Positions 17,112-27,123 of a stretch of 64,000 nucleotides of DNA are shown one piece after another. A program made the translations under genes and the position numbers. The notes beneath the pieces were generated by a model that was given only the letters and a program-made list of their open reading frames with translations, made no database searches and had not been told where the DNA came from. The stretch comes from Amycolatopsis sacchari (GTDB taxonomy: Bacteria; Actinomycetota; Actinomycetes; Mycobacteriales; Pseudonocardiaceae). The stretch is taken from contig NZ_FORP01000009.1 in the NCBI RefSeq assembly GCF_900114035.1, positions 167,710 through 231,709 of the forward strand, in the 5' to 3' direction. Numbering within the stretch: the stretch's first letter is position 1; the number at the start of each line of letters is the position of its first letter.

Positions 17112-18278
17112 TCAGCCGAGCGGGCTCGGATTGAACATCCGGTGAACTCCCCGCCGGAAAACCGCCCAGGTCAAGGGGACCCCCGGCCGGTAGGCGAGGT
17201 GCGTCACCGACGGTGCGTCGAGGACCTGGAGATCAGCGCGGCCACCTGGGCGGATGAACCCCACGTCGTCCCGGCGCAACGCCGCCGCACCTCCCGCGGT
17301 GGCCGCCCACACGGCTTCCTCGACGGTCATCCGCATCTGCAGCACGGCCGTCGCGACGCAGAACGCCATCGACGTCGTGTACGAGCTGCCCGGGTTGGCG
17401 TTCGTGGCGAGCGCGACGACCGCTCCCGCGTCGAGCAGCCGCCGCGCGGGGGCGAGCGGCTGGCGGGTGGACAGGTCGCACGCGGGCAGCAGCGTCGCGA
17501 CCGTGCCGGAACCGGCGAGCGCCGCCACGTCGTCGTCGGTGAGGTACGTGCAGTGGTCGACGCTCGCCGCGCCCGCGCGGACCGCGAGCCGCACACCGGG
17601 ACCGGGGCCGAGCTGGTTGCCGTGCACCCGCACACCGAGCCCGCGCTTCACCGCCGCCCGCAGCACCCGCTCCGACTGCGCTTCGTCGAACGCGCCCTCC
17701 TCGCAGAAGACGTCGACCCACCGCACGTGTTCCGCGACGGCGTCGAGCATTTCACCGCACACGAGGTCCACATAGGACTCAGCATCAACACCTGGCGGGA
17801 CGAGGTGCGCACCGAGGAACGTGACCTCGTCGACGACCTCCGCGGCGATCCTCGCCGACCGCAGTTCGTCCACAACGGACAATCCGTACCCGGTCTTGGT
17901 CTCCAGGAACGTCGTGCCCTGCCGCTCCGCCTCCGCGACGTGCCTGCGCAGGTTCGCCGCCAGCGCCTCGTCGGATGCCGCCCTCGTCGCCTCGACGGTC
18001 GTCGCGATCCCGCCTGCCGTGTAGGGCTTTCCGGCCATGCGCGCGGCGAACTCGACGGTCCGGTCCCCCGCGAACACCAGGTGCGTGTGGCTGTCCACCC
18101 AGCCGGGCAGCACCGCCCTGCCGCCCACGTCGAGCCGCTCGTCGGCGTCCGGTGCCGCGCCGGACGCCCCGGCCCAAGCGATGCGCTCACCGTCGAGCAC
18201 GACAGCCGCGTCGTGCCGTGTGCCCAGCTCGGGGTCGTTGGTCGTCAGCTCGCCGATGTTGTCGATCAGGATCGCCAC
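17112..18278 (-). CDS. hutI: Imidazolonepropionase
   Basis: 388-aa amidohydrolase that hydrolyses imidazolone-5-propionate to N-formimino-L-glutamate, the third step of histidine breakdown. Metal ligands are in [16 protein letters not shown], and ETKTGYGLS and [12 protein letters not shown] are HutI-typical. A start-strand metal Asp position follows in [15 protein letters not shown], where HutI proteins have N-P-G. It is the last gene of the hut operon; its start overlaps the end of hutF by 13 bp. Confidence 0.95.
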   Translation of the reverse strand: MAILIDNIGELTTNDPELGTRHDAAVVLDGERIAWAGASGAAPDADERLDVGGRAVLPGWVDSHTHLVFAGDRTVEFAARMAGKPYTAGGIATTVEATRAASDEALAANLRRHVAEAERQGTTFLETKTGYGLSVVDELRSARIAAEVVDEVTFLGAHLVPPGVDAESYVDLVCGEMLDAVAEHVRWVDVFCEEGAFDEAQSERVLRAAVKRGLGVRVHGNQLGPGPGVRLAVRAGAASVDHCTYLTDDDVAALAGSGTVATLLPACDLSTRQPLAPARRLLDAGAVVALATNANPGSSYTTSMAFCVATAVLQMRMTVEEAVWAATAGGAAALRRDDVGFIRPGGRADLQVLDAPSVTHLAYRPGVPLTWAVFRRGVHRMFNPSPLG

Positions 18279-19558
18279 AGCGCCTCGATTTCCTCCGCCA
18301 GCACCACTTCCGGTCGTTCGACCAACTGGTGCACGCCGTCCCGGACGACCTCACGGCCCGCGACGAGCACGTCCGTCACGTCCGCCGCACTCGCCGTCAG
18401 CAACACGGCCTCCGGATCCGTACCGGCCGTCCTCCGGGATTTCAGGTCCACCGCAACGAGATCCGCCGGAGCACCGGGGAACAAACCCGCACGATCCCAC
18501 CCGAGAGCCTCGTGATCGGTCGACGCCGCCAGCAACTCGGCCACGCTGAAGCGGCCGCGCCGCTCCGACGCCAACCGCTCGTCCATCTCCAGTGCCCGCG
18601 CCTCCTCGAACGGGTCGACGACGGCCTGGCTGTCGCTGCCGAGGCACAGCCCCACCCCGGCGTCGGCGAGCGCCCGCGCCGGCCCGATGCCGTCGCCGAG
18701 GTCCCGTTCCGTGGTCGGGCAGAAGCACACGCGAGTGCCGGTCCCGGCCAGCGCACGGATGTCGTGGCGCGTCAGGTGCGTGCCGTGCACCGCGACCGTG
18801 CGCGGCCCGAGCAACTCCGCTTCGGCGAGCAGTTGCGTGGGTGTCCGGCCGTGGTAGGCGAGGCACTCGGTGTTCTCCGCGCGCTGCTCGGACAGGTGGA
18901 CGTGCAGTGGTCCGGACCAGCTCGCCAGCACGGGCAGCTGCTCCACCGGCACCGCACGCACCGAGTGCACGGCGGCACCCACGCGGGTCAGGCCCTCCGG
19001 CCGCAAGTCCGCGACGCGGGCCGCCCACGACTCGCCGTCCCCGTCGCCGAACCGCCGCTGCCGCTCGTCGAGCTCGCGGCCGAATCCTCCGGCGAGGTAA
19101 CAGGTGTCGAGCAGCGTCAGCCGGATTCCCGCGTCGGCCGCGGCCCGCGCCAGCGCGTGCCCCATCGCGTTGGGATCGTCGTAGGGACGACCGCCCGGGG
19201 CGTGGTGGAGGTAGTGGAACTCGCCGACGCTGGTGTAGCCGGAAAGCGCCATCTCGGCGTACACACCGCGGGCCAGCCGGTAGTACGAATCGGGATCGAG
19301 CCGCGCGGCCAGCTCGTACATCCGTTCGCGCCACGTCCAGAACGTGCCGCGCTCCCCGTGCGTCCGTCCTCGCAAGGCCCGGTGGAAGGCGTGCGAATGC
19401 CCGTTGGCGAAGCCGGGCAGGACGAGCCCGGTGAGCACGGTTCCCGCGCGCGGTGCCCCTGGCGTGACCTCGGTGTAGACGCCGTCCTCGACCTCCAGCC
19501 GGACCCCGGTGGCGGGTCCGTCCGGCAGCCAGGCCAGCTCCGCCCAGTAGGTCGTCAT
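18266..19558 (-). CDS. hutF: Formimidoylglutamate deiminase
   Basis: 430-aa amidohydrolase that converts N-formimino-L-glutamate to N-formyl-L-glutamate and ammonia. Zn ligands lie in [16 protein letters not shown], with HVHLSEQ and the later VHGTHLT, and catalytic Asp in [14 protein letters not shown]. The ATG at 19558 overlaps the stop of the upstream amidohydrolase by 4 bp (ATGA). Presence of HutF rather than a formiminoglutamase means formylglutamate is the intermediate, which needs a deformylase next; the upstream M20 gene is the candidate. Confidence 0.95.
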   Translation of the reverse strand: MTTYWAELAWLPDGPATGVRLEVEDGVYTEVTPGAPRAGTVLTGLVLPGFANGHSHAFHRALRGRTHGERGTFWTWRERMYELAARLDPDSYYRLARGVYAEMALSGYTSVGEFHYLHHAPGGRPYDDPNAMGHALARAAADAGIRLTLLDTCYLAGGFGRELDERQRRFGDGDGESWAARVADLRPEGLTRVGAAVHSVRAVPVEQLPVLASWSGPLHVHLSEQRAENTECLAYHGRTPTQLLAEAELLGPRTVAVHGTHLTRHDIRALAGTGTRVCFCPTTERDLGDGIGPARALADAGVGLCLGSDSQAVVDPFEEARALEMDERLASERRGRFSVAELLAASTDHEALGWDRAGLFPGAPADLVAVDLKSRRTAGTDPEAVLLTASAADVTDVLVAGREVVRDGVHQLVERPEVVLAEEIEALWRS

Positions 19559-20742
19559 GTCGACAAGTCCCCGAGTGTCTCGGTGAGGGCCCGCACGCCG
19601 TGCTCCACGTCGTCGTCCTCCGCGAACTCCTCCGGCGCGTGGCTGATCCCGGTGGGATTGCGCACGTAGAGCATCCCCGCCGGGACGTGAGCGGCGAGCA
19701 CGGCGGCGTCGTGCCCTGCGCCGGTCGGCAGTTCCGGCACCCCGCCCAGCCGGTCGCGCAAGCGCTTTCTCAGCCCGGAGTCGAAGGTGACGGTGTCGCT
19801 GAAGGACTCCTCGGTGAGGCGCACCTCGCACCCTTCGTCCGCGGCGGCCTGGCGCGCGACCTCGGCGATCTCGTCCACCACCGGACGTGCCGGCCCCCGC
19901 GCGTCCAGCCACAGGTCCACAGTGGACGCGATCACGTTAGTACCACCCGGTTTCGGCAGGATCCTGCCCACGGTCGCCCTCGCGCCCGCCACCTTCGACG
20001 CGATCCGGCGGGCCGCCGACACGACCGCCGCGGCGGGCAGCATCGGGTCGTGCCGGTCGGTCATCAGCGTGGCACCGGCGTGGTTCCCCTCGCCGGTGAA
20101 CGTGAACCGCCACCGGCCGTGGGCGAGCACCGTGCTGCCGACGGCGACCGGCGAACCGAGGTCGACCAGCCCCCGCCCCTGCTCGACGTGCAGCTCCAGA
20201 AAGGTGCCGATCCGGGAAAGCGCTTCCTCGTCCCGGCCGAACCGCTCCGGCGCGAACCCCATCCGCCGCGCCGCCTCCGCGAGCGTCACGCCATCCGGAT
20301 CCCGCAACGCCCGCGCCCTGTCCGCGTCGATCGCGCCGGTGAGCAGCCGCGATCCCAGGCAGGGCACGCCGAACCGGCCGCCCTCCTCCTCCGCGAACAC
20401 GAGCACCGCGAGCGGCCGACGTGGCCGCACACCGGATTCCTTCAACCGCGCCACGGCGTCGAGCGCGCTCACCACACCGAGCGGGCCGTCGAAGGCACCG
20501 CCGCCCGGCACGGAATCGAGGTGGCTGCCGGTCACGACCGCGCCGGGCCCCGGAGTTCCCCACCACGCCCAGAGGTTGCCGTTGCGGTCGGTCTCCACGT
20601 CGAGCCCGCGGCGCCCCGCCTGCTCGGTGAACCACGTCCGCAGTTCCCCTTCGGCCGAGTCGAAGACGTGCCGCGAGTAGCCGCCACGCGACCGGTCCCG
20701 CCCGACGTCCGCGATCTCGCCGAGCAGCCCGACGGCGCTCAC
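19555..20742 (-). CDS. M20 family Zn-dependent amidohydrolase (allantoate amidohydrolase-like)
   Basis: 395-aa binuclear-Zn hydrolase of the allantoate amidohydrolase / N-carbamoyl amino acid hydrolase group. Metal motifs are [36 protein letters not shown] and [13 protein letters not shown] at 20742 overlaps the hutU stop (GTGA), and the gene overlaps hutF by 4 bp at its end. No canonical N-formylglutamate deformylase (HutG) is present in the operon. Its position between hutU and hutF suggests it takes that step, releasing glutamate and formate; this is inference, and annotation pipelines would name it by family only. Confidence 0.9.
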   Translation of the reverse strand: MSAVGLLGEIADVGRDRSRGGYSRHVFDSAEGELRTWFTEQAGRRGLDVETDRNGNLWAWWGTPGPGAVVTGSHLDSVPGGGAFDGPLGVVSALDAVARLKESGVRPRRPLAVLVFAEEEGGRFGVPCLGSRLLTGAIDADRARALRDPDGVTLAEAARRMGFAPERFGRDEEALSRIGTFLELHVEQGRGLVDLGSPVAVGSTVLAHGRWRFTFTGEGNHAGATLMTDRHDPMLPAAAVVSAARRIASKVAGARATVGRILPKPGGTNVIASTVDLWLDARGPARPVVDEIAEVARQAAADEGCEVRLTEESFSDTVTFDSGLRKRLRDRLGGVPELPTGAGHDAAVLAAHVPAGMLYVRNPTGISHAPEEFAEDDDVEHGVRALTETLGDLST

Positions 20743-22385
20743 GGACGCTCCAGCATCGGCACCCGCAATCCGCGTTCCCTGGCCACTTCCGCCGCCCGGT
20801 CGTACCCGGCGTCCACGTGCCGCAGCACGCCCATCCCCGGGTCGTTGGTCAGCACGCGCTCGATCTTCTGCCCGGCTAGCTCGCTCCCGTCGGCCACGCA
20901 CACCTGCCCCGCGTGGATCGACCGGCCCATGCCGACGCCGCCGCCGTGGTGGATCGACACCCAGCTCGCCCCCGACGCGGTGTTCACCAGCGCGTTGAGC
21001 AGCGGCCAGTCGGCGATGGCGTCCGAACCGTCCGCCATGCCCTCGGTCTCGCGGTACGGCGAGGCGACGCTGCCGGAGTCGAGGTGGTCGCGGCCGATCA
21101 CGACCGGTGCGGACAGCTCACCGCTCGCCACCATCTCGTTGAACCGCAGGCCCGCCAGGTGCCGTTCGCCGTAGCCCAGCCAGCAGATCCGCGCCGGCAG
21201 TCCCTGGAACGCGACGCGCTCCCCGGCGAGCCGGATCCAGCGGGCCAGCGACTCGTTCTCGGGGAACAGGTCGAGGATCGCGCGGTCGGTCGCGGCGATG
21301 TCGGCGGGATCGCCTGACAGCGCCGCCCACCGGAACGGGCCCTTGCCCTCGCAGAACAACGGGCGGATGTAGGCGGGCACGAAGCCGGGGAAGTCGAAGG
21401 CCCGCTCGCAACCGCCCAGTTTCGCCTCGCCGCGCAGGGAGTTGCCGTAGTCGAACACCTCCGCGCCCGCGTCGAGGAAGCCCAGCATCGCGGACACGTG
21501 CTGCGCCATCGACGCCCTTGCCCGTTCGGTGAACTCCTCCGGCTTGCTCGCCGCGTAGTCGTGCCAGTCCTCGACGCTGACACCGACCGGCAGGTACGCC
21601 AGCGGATCGTGCGCGGACGTCTGGTCGGTGACGACGTCCACCTCGACACCCCGCCGCAGCAACTCCGGCAGCACCTCGGCCGCGTTGCCGATGACCGCGA
21701 CCGAAAGCGCTTTCCCCTCCTGCTTCGCCTGCGTCACCCGACGCACCGCATCATCCACATCGGACGCCAGCTCGTCGAGGTACCGCGTTTCCAGCCTCCG
21801 GCGCGCACGCTCGGGATCGCATTCGACGACCAGCACCGCGCCGCCGTTCATCGTCACCGCGAGCGGCTGCGCCCCGCCCATCCCGCCGAGCCCGGCGGTC
21901 ACCGTCAGCGTCCCCTTCAGCGAGCCGCCGAACCGCTTTTCCGCCACGGCCGCGAAGGTCTCGTACGTGCCCTGCAGGATGCCCTGCGTGCCGATGTAGA
22001 TCCACGAACCGGCGGTCATCTGCCCGTACATCGTCAGGCCGAGCTGCTCCAGCCGCCGGAACTCCGGCCAGTTCGCCCAGTCCCCCACCAGGTTCGAGTT
22101 CGCGAGCAGCACTCTCGGCGCCCACTCGTGCGTCCGCAGCACCCCGACGGGCTTGCCGGACTGCACCAGCAGGGTCTCATCATCGTCCAAAGTGGTCAGA
22201 CACCGGGTGATGGCCTCGAAGCTCGGCCAGTCGCGGGCCGCCTTGCCGGTGCCGCCGTAGACGACCAGGTCCCGCGGCCGTTCGGCGACCTCGGGGTCGA
22301 GGTTGTTGTGCAGCATCCGCAGCGCTGCCTCGGTCTGCCAGCTCTTCGCGGTCAGCTTCGGCCCGCGTGCGGCTCGGACGGTCAT
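20739..22385 (-). CDS. hutU: Urocanate hydratase
   Basis: 548-aa cytosolic enzyme with tightly bound NAD+ that adds water to urocanate to give imidazolone propionate. Family length and order are normal: [12 protein letters not shown] near the start, [19 protein letters not shown] as the dinucleotide-binding segment, the active-site Cys region [19 protein letters not shown], and [22 protein letters not shown] C-terminus (here [14 protein letters not shown]). ATG at 22385 overlaps the end of hutH by 4 bp, and its own stop overlaps the M20 gene, giving tight coupling. Confidence 0.97.
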   Translation of the reverse strand: MTVRAARGPKLTAKSWQTEAALRMLHNNLDPEVAERPRDLVVYGGTGKAARDWPSFEAITRCLTTLDDDETLLVQSGKPVGVLRTHEWAPRVLLANSNLVGDWANWPEFRRLEQLGLTMYGQMTAGSWIYIGTQGILQGTYETFAAVAEKRFGGSLKGTLTVTAGLGGMGGAQPLAVTMNGGAVLVVECDPERARRRLETRYLDELASDVDDAVRRVTQAKQEGKALSVAVIGNAAEVLPELLRRGVEVDVVTDQTSAHDPLAYLPVGVSVEDWHDYAASKPEEFTERARASMAQHVSAMLGFLDAGAEVFDYGNSLRGEAKLGGCERAFDFPGFVPAYIRPLFCEGKGPFRWAALSGDPADIAATDRAILDLFPENESLARWIRLAGERVAFQGLPARICWLGYGERHLAGLRFNEMVASGELSAPVVIGRDHLDSGSVASPYRETEGMADGSDAIADWPLLNALVNTASGASWVSIHHGGGVGMGRSIHAGQVCVADGSELAGQKIERVLTNDPGMGVLRHVDAGYDRAAEVARERGLRVPMLERP

Positions 22386-23908
22386 GCTTCCTCCAGTGCC
22401 TCGAGAACGGCTCCCGACCTGACGAGTTCCTCCACCGCGGCGATTTCCGGGGCCAGGTGCCGGTCCGGCCCCGGCCCGCCGGCCCGCTCCCGCACGAGGT
22501 CCCGCACCGCCGCGGTCACGGGCGCGGGGCGCAGGGGCGCCCGCAGGTCCAGCGCCCGCGCGGCGGTCAGCAGCTCGACGGCGAGCACCGTGGTCAGCCC
22601 GTCCACGGCGCGGCGGAGTTTGCGCGCGGCCGACCAGCCCATCGAGACGTGGTCCTCCTGCATCGCGCTGTTGGGGATCGAATCCACGGACGCGGGTACG
22701 GCGAGGCGTTTCAGCTCGCTCACCACGGCCGCCTGCGTGTACTGGGCGATCATGTAGCCGGAGTCGACGCCGGGATCGTGCGCGAGGAACGCGGGCAGCC
22801 CCTGGGAACGCGTGATGTCGAGCATCCGGTCGGTGCGGCGCTCGGCGATGCTCGCGACGTCAGCGGCCGGGATCGCCAGGAAGTCCAGCACGTAGGCGAT
22901 GGGTGCGCCGTGGAAGTTGCCGTTGGACTCCACGCGGCCGTCGGCGAGCACGACGGGGTTGTCGATCGCCGCCGCGAGTTCCCGGTCGGCGACCAGTTCC
23001 CCGTGGCTGACGGTGTCGCGCGCGGCGCCGTGCACCTGCGGGGCGCAACGCAGCGAGTACGCGTCCTGCACGCGGGTGCAGTCCGGCCCGCGGTGGCTCG
23101 CGACGATCTCGGAACCCCGCAGTGCGGCGGACATCCGGCGTGCCGACCGGGCCTGTCCCGGGTGCGGCCGCAACGCCTGCAGGTCGGCGGCGAACGCGCG
23201 ATCGGTGCCCAGCAAGGCTTCCACGCTCATCGCGCCGGTGAGGTCGGCGGTGTCAAGCAGCCGGTTCAGGTCGGCGAGCGCGAGCACCAGCATGCCGAGC
23301 ATGCCGTCGGTGCCGTTGGTGAGCGCGAGCCCTTCCTTCTCCGCCAAGGTCACCGGCGTGAGCCCCGCGTCGCGCAACGCGTCGGCGGCGGGCCTGCGGT
23401 TGCCGTCGCGGTCGAACACCTCACCCTCGCCCATGAGCGCGAGCGCGACGGCCGCGAGCGGTGCGAGATCCCCGGAACAGCCGAGCGAACCGTACTCGTG
23501 CACCACCGGCACGAGCCCCGCGTTGAGCAGCCCGGCCAGCGCGGCCGCGGTCTCCGGACGTATGCCGGTGTAGCCGGTGGCCAGCGTGCTCAGCCGCAAC
23601 AACATGAGCGCCCGCACGACCTCGGGCTCCACGGCGGGGCCGGCACCGGCGGCGTGCGAGCGGATCAGCGAGCGCTGCAGTGCGGTCCGCCGGTCCGGTG
23701 GGATGTGCCGGATGGCGAGCGCCCCGAACCCCGTCGAAACGCCGTACGTGGGCTGCTCCGCCTCCGCCAGCGCATCGATGTGACGACGGGTCTCCGCGAG
23801 GTTCTTCAGCACGGTCTCGCCCAGCTCGACGCGCGCGCCCCCGCGCGCGACCGCCACCACCTGCTCCCGGCTCACCGGGCCCGCATCCAACCGCACTGTG
23901 CGTTCCAT
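22382..23908 (-). CDS. hutH: Histidine ammonia-lyase
   Basis: 508-aa lyase that converts histidine to urocanate and ammonia, the entry step. The MIO prosthetic group should form from the tripeptide in [17 protein letters not shown]; here it is Cys-Ser-Gly instead of the textbook Ala-Ser-Gly, a variant I recall from other actinomycete HutH proteins. Also present: [11 protein letters not shown] and [15 protein letters not shown]. The first gene of a five-gene minus-strand operon in which every junction overlaps. ATG at 23908 fits the conserved N-terminus, but no clear SD is visible. An inverted repeat 55 bp upstream is a likely operator. Confidence 0.95.
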   Translation of the reverse strand: MERTVRLDAGPVSREQVVAVARGGARVELGETVLKNLAETRRHIDALAEAEQPTYGVSTGFGALAIRHIPPDRRTALQRSLIRSHAAGAGPAVEPEVVRALMLLRLSTLATGYTGIRPETAAALAGLLNAGLVPVVHEYGSLGCSGDLAPLAAVALALMGEGEVFDRDGNRRPAADALRDAGLTPVTLAEKEGLALTNGTDGMLGMLVLALADLNRLLDTADLTGAMSVEALLGTDRAFAADLQALRPHPGQARSARRMSAALRGSEIVASHRGPDCTRVQDAYSLRCAPQVHGAARDTVSHGELVADRELAAAIDNPVVLADGRVESNGNFHGAPIAYVLDFLAIPAADVASIAERRTDRMLDITRSQGLPAFLAHDPGVDSGYMIAQYTQAAVVSELKRLAVPASVDSIPNSAMQEDHVSMGWSAARKLRRAVDGLTTVLAVELLTAARALDLRAPLRPAPVTAAVRDLVRERAGGPGPDRHLAPEIAAVEELVRSGAVLEALEEA

Positions 23909-23962
23909 CAGCCCATTGCACAGCGCGAGGGACCACCGGGACAGGAGGCGATCACCCGGTTG

Positions 23963-23980
23963 TGTCTGGTATCCCAGACA
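23963..23980. promoter_or_regulatory. Palindrome between hut operon and IclR gene
   Basis: Perfect 7-bp inverted repeat TGTCTGG-TATC-CCAGACA. It ends one base before the IclR start codon and lies about 55 bp upstream of hutH. IclR proteins bind such palindromes, so it probably controls both directions. Because it abuts the IclR ATG and no SD is seen there, the IclR transcript may be leaderless, which would put the operator across its promoter or start. Confidence 0.6.
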
Positions 23981-23981
23981 G

Positions 23982-24767
23982 ATGGGCAGCAGCAGCGACG
24001 TTCCCGCGCTCCGGCGCGGGCTGGCGGTGCTCGGCGCGCTGGCGCGACGGGCGGGTCCGGCGTCGGCGGCCACGATCGCGCGGGAGCTGGGCCTGCCCCG
24101 GTCGACGACCTACCACCTGCTGGCCGAGCTGGAAGCCGCCGGTTTCGTCGTGCACCTGCCTGCCGAGCGCCGCTACGGCCTGGGGATCGCGGCGTTCGAG
24201 CTGGGTTCGGCCTACCTGCGGCACGATCCGCTGGAGCGGCTGGCGGGGCCGGTGTTGCGCAAGCTCGTCGACCGCGTGGGGCACACCGCGCAGCTGGGCG
24301 TGCTGCACGGCAACGAGCTGGTCTACCTGCTGAAGGAGCGGCCCGCGCGCCCGGAGACGCTGGTGACGGACGTCGGCGTGCGCATCCCCGCGCACCTGCC
24401 CGCGTCCGGCCGGGCCATGCTCGCGCACCTCCCGGCCGCGCACGTCCGAGCGCTGTTCCCGCGGGCGGACGCGTTCGTGCTCCGCACGGATCGGGGCCCG
24501 CGGAACCTCGCCGAGCTGCGCCGGTCGCTCGCGGTGGAGCGGCGGCGGGGCTGGGCGGTGGAGGACGGGTTCGTGACGCCCGGGTTCGCGTCGGTGGCGT
24601 ATCCGGTGTTCGACCACGGGGGCCGCCCGATGGCGGCGATCAGCGTGACGCTGCGGCACCACTGCCCTGACGAGGCGGTGGTGTGCGGGCGGGATTGGCC
24701 GGAGGTCGCGGACGAGGTGCGCCTCGCGGCCGGGGAGCTGACCAGCCGCATCGGCGGTCGCCCCTGA
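23982..24767 (+). CDS. IclR family regulator, probable hut operon regulator
   Basis: 261 aa. N-terminal winged helix (about residues 8-70) with GRRAGPASAATIARELGLPR-type sequence (here ARRAGPASAATIARELGLPR) and STTYHLLAELEAAGFV. The C-terminal IclR effector domain includes ASGRAMLAHLPA and VAYPVFDHGGRPMAAISVT. It is divergent from hutH with 73 bp between the start codons, so histidine or urocanate are plausible effectors (inference). ATG at 23982 is used because the conserved sequence begins there; an in-frame extension upstream would cross the palindrome. Confidence 0.9.
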   Translation: MGSSSDVPALRRGLAVLGALARRAGPASAATIARELGLPRSTTYHLLAELEAAGFVVHLPAERRYGLGIAAFELGSAYLRHDPLERLAGPVLRKLVDRVGHTAQLGVLHGNELVYLLKERPARPETLVTDVGVRIPAHLPASGRAMLAHLPAAHVRALFPRADAFVLRTDRGPRNLAELRRSLAVERRRGWAVEDGFVTPGFASVAYPVFDHGGRPMAAISVTLRHHCPDEAVVCGRDWPEVADEVRLAAGELTSRIGGRP

Positions 24768-24769
24768 CG

Positions 24770-24979
24770 TCAGATCAGTTGCTTGCCCTGCTCGGCGTGC
24801 AGGCCGAGCATCTCGAGCAGCTCGGCGCACTCCGCGGCGTCGTTCGAATGTCCCGCGACGGTGCGGGCGGCGCGGCTCTCCTGCTCGTCACGGAGGACCT
24901 TCTCCTCGGCGCGTACACCCGCGAGCCAGCCCCGTTCGAGGGCGTCTTCGGCGTTGCTCGCACGGCTTACCCGGGCCAT
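24770..24979 (-). CDS. Small hypothetical protein
   Basis: 69 aa, highly charged and helical (VRAEEKVLRDEQESRAARTV), no Cys, no membrane segment. It begins MARVSRASNAEDALERGWLAG. It is convergent with the IclR gene, with 2 bp between stop codons. The composition (few rare residues, even charge) looks like a real small protein, but I do not recognise a family. Confidence 0.55.
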   Translation of the reverse strand: MARVSRASNAEDALERGWLAGVRAEEKVLRDEQESRAARTVAGHSNDAAECAELLEMLGLHAEQGKQLI

Positions 24980-25122
24980 CTGGCACCTACTTCCGGCTCA
25001 GCACAGACCGTGGCGAATTCGCCACGTTCGGAGCAAGCATCGCAGGCGCGGGGCGGGGGCGTCCAGTTTCGCTCCGCTCCGTCACACGAAGGCAACACGA
25101 CGGAAAACCGCTCGCCGGACAT

Positions 25123-25146
25123 TGTGCATTCGGATTGCACATCCGA
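25123..25146. promoter_or_regulatory. Overlapping inverted repeats upstream of TetR gene
   Basis: Two interleaved palindromes: TGTGCA (25123-25128) with TGCACA (25136-25141), and TCGGAT (25130-25135) with ATCCGA (25141-25146). They lie 37 bp upstream of the probable TetR start, in the 200-bp gap shared with the divergent small gene. Probable autoregulatory operator; inference only. Confidence 0.45.
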
Positions 25147-25182
25147 GCGGTTAGCGGATCCGGATATCGTAGGATGCCCGCC

Positions 25183-25752
25183 GTGACACTCAGGGGCGAA
25201 ATGCCACGGCGCGCCGACGCCGCACGCAACCGCGAACACGTGCTCGGGATAGCGCGTGCCCAGGTGGCGTCCGGGGACGACTCGCTCCAGCTGAACACGA
25301 TCGCGCGACTGGCCGGCGTAGGTGTCGGCACGGTGTACCGCCATTTCCCGACGCGGCAGGCACTACTGGAGGCCCTAGCGGCGGAGCCGCTGTCCGAACT
25401 GGCTGAACGAGCCGAAACCGCGGCCACCGACGCCGATTCCGAGGCCGCACTGCACGAATTGTTACGCTATGCGCTCAACCGAATACTGAGGGATTCGTGC
25501 CTGGCGGCGGTTCTGGAATCGGCGGAGCTCGAAGACCCGGCGGTGGAAAAACTCAAGAACCGTTTCGACAAAGCGCTGTCGGCACTGCTGCGCGCGGGAA
25601 AACGGGAGAACCGCATCCGGAAGGACGTGCGTCCGGCGGACATCCGCAGCCTGCTCTGCGGCGTCGCCCACGCCCTCCAGGCGTCCCCGCACACCCCCAA
25701 GCACGCGCGGCAGTACCTGCAGATCCTGACGGCAGGCCTGGCCCCCAGCTGA
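25183..25752 (+). CDS. TetR family transcriptional regulator
   Basis: 189 aa from the GTG at 25183, chosen because AGGA lies 8 bp upstream; an ATG at 25174 or one at 25201 are alternatives. The HTH (about residues 15-60) reads RNREHVLGIARAQ then LNTIARLAGVGVGTVYRHFP and TRQALLEALA. This TVYRHFP form is common in actinomycete TetR proteins controlling neighbouring exporters or reductases, but no clear target gene is adjacent: the downstream gene is tmRNA on the other strand. C-terminal domain matches the SBD-like type (LLCGVAHALQASP). Ligand unknown. Confidence 0.88.
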   Translation: MTLRGEMPRRADAARNREHVLGIARAQVASGDDSLQLNTIARLAGVGVGTVYRHFPTRQALLEALAAEPLSELAERAETAATDADSEAALHELLRYALNRILRDSCLAAVLESAELEDPAVEKLKNRFDKALSALLRAGKRENRIRKDVRPADIRSLLCGVAHALQASPHTPKHARQYLQILTAGLAPS

Positions 25753-25873
25753 GCCGGCGGGTGTTACCGAACGCTGACCGGCACCGGGCACCCGTCCTCG
25801 CTTGACCGAGCTGGTTCAAACCTCTGCGCCCTGACCAACCGCACCCCCACCCAACGCCCCCAGAAAACACGCC

Positions 25874-25913
25874 GAAACAAGAACGGCGAGCGCTCTGCGC
25901 GAGCACTCGCCGT
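25874..25913 (-). terminator. Rho-independent terminator of tmRNA
   Basis: On the minus strand a 13-bp stem with one G-U-type mismatch (ACGGCGAGTGCTC and GAGCGCTCGCCGT, 5-base loop) is followed by TTCTTGTTT. It lies 7 bp past the tmRNA 3' end. Confidence 0.88.
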
Positions 25914-25920
25914 CCACTTG

Positions 25921-26291
25921 TGGAGGTGCCGGGAATTGAACCCGGGTCCTCTGGCGCCTCACCAAGGCTTCTCCGTGCGCAGTCCGCTATGCCTCTACTC
26001 GGCCCCACCGGTCACGCGAACAAGCCGGTGTGACGGGCCCAGCCGCTGTTTGCTTCCCTTCCGGGCCCCGCGGCCGAACCCGGAAGGTGAGCCTCCTAGC
26101 TGATGCCGGCGAACCGGGACGGAGGCACTCCCGGGCCGACAGACACGCACTCGCTCAGGCGGCGAGGGCGTAGTCGCGCTGACTATTCGTCTTGGCGCTT
26201 ATTTGGTTACGGCGACGCTTAACGGTGGTCTCTCGCCTGCACCGGCACGCTTCCCCTGACTCAACGTCCAGAGTCGAAACCGTTCACCCCC
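25921..26291 (-). ncRNA. ssrA: tmRNA (transfer-messenger RNA)
   Basis: 371-nt RNA that, with SmpB (encoded at 31517), rescues stalled ribosomes and tags the nascent peptide for proteolysis. The 5' end GGGGGTGAACGGTTTCGAC pairs with the 3' end CACCTCC plus discriminator A; T-arm GGGTTCAATTCCC is intact. The tag frame (26196 down to 26155) reads AKTNSQRDYALAA then TGA, with the actinobacterial ending QRDYALAA. CCA is not encoded. A strong terminator follows. Confidence 0.97.
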
Positions 26292-26350
26292 TAGCTGGTG
26301 GTTCACAACCCACTCAGTCTAACGCCCCCGGCAACCCGGTTTGTTCCCCT

Positions 26351-26371
26351 GGGGTAGGGCTTCCCCTACCC
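26351..26371 (+). promoter_or_regulatory. Palindromic operator upstream of the sensor / two-component operon
   Basis: Perfect 8-4-8 palindrome GGGTAGGG-CTTC-CCCTACCC at 26352-26371, about 80 bp upstream of the sensor-domain gene. Nearly the same sequence occurs at 29267-29284 upstream of the acyltransferase gene (16 of 18 bases identical). It is the natural candidate binding site for the response regulator encoded at 28318. Confidence 0.65.
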
Positions 26372-26451
26372 GCAGGATGCCCGGCTTCCCCCTGGTGACC
26401 GCCCCCGGCGCCGCCGCATGCTGGTCGGTGTCACCAGTCGGAGGGAACACC

Positions 26452-27123
26452 ATGACGTCGGCATCCTCGGTCGAGGACGGGAGCAGGCCGTACCCGTCCA
26501 TCGCCGGCTCCCTGCTCTACCTGCTGCTCAACCTGCCACTGGGCATCGCCGGCTTCGTCGGCGTGACCACCCTCGCCGCGGTGGGCCTGACGACGGCGGT
26601 CGTCTGGATCGGGGTGCCGGTGCTGGCGTTGCTGGTGCTGGGCTCCCGCGCGGCCGCCCAGTTCGAGCGGGCGCGGGCGCACGCCCTGCTCGGCACCTAC
26701 GTCGTGTCGCCGTACCGGCCGCTGCCCGGCACCGGCTGGCGGCTGCGGTGGCGGACGCGCGTGCTCGACGGCGCCACGTGGCGGGACATGGGCTACTTCG
26801 TGCTGCTGTTGCCGCTCGGGCTGGCCGAGTTCGTCCCGCTGGTGGTGACGTGGGCGGCCGGGCTGGGCCTGACGGCGCTTCCCATCTACTTCCGCTACCT
26901 GCCGAACGCCGCGTTCATCACGTTCGACGGCACCCACCACGTGGTCATCGACTCGACCGTCGACGCGCTGCCGTGGGCCGCACTGGGGCTCGCGGTGCTG
27001 GCGCTCGCGATCGCGATGACCCGGGCGCTGGGGGTGGCGCACGCGAGGCTGGTGCGGGTGCTGCTCGGGCCGGGACCGCGCGCCCGCCGCATCGCCGAAG
27101 AGCCCATCGGCGCGGTGGCATGA
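26452..27123 (+). CDS. Sensor-domain membrane protein (stand-alone copy)
   Basis: 223 aa with four membrane segments in the arrangement of the putative sensor domain found on actinomycete NarL-type kinases. It closely parallels the N-terminal half of the kinase encoded next: GATWRDMGYFVLLLPLGLAEF here against PTTWRDLGYVLAALPLSAVEF there, evidence of duplication. It has no kinase part. ATG at 26452 follows GAGGGAACACC. Its stop overlaps the kinase start (ATGA), so the two are co-translated. Probably it modulates or pairs with the kinase in the membrane; ligand unknown. Confidence 0.88.
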   Translation: MTSASSVEDGSRPYPSIAGSLLYLLLNLPLGIAGFVGVTTLAAVGLTTAVVWIGVPVLALLVLGSRAAAQFERARAHALLGTYVVSPYRPLPGTGWRLRWRTRVLDGATWRDMGYFVLLLPLGLAEFVPLVVTWAAGLGLTALPIYFRYLPNAAFITFDGTHHVVIDSTVDALPWAALGLAVLALAIAMTRALGVAHARLVRVLLGPGPRARRIAEEPIGAVA

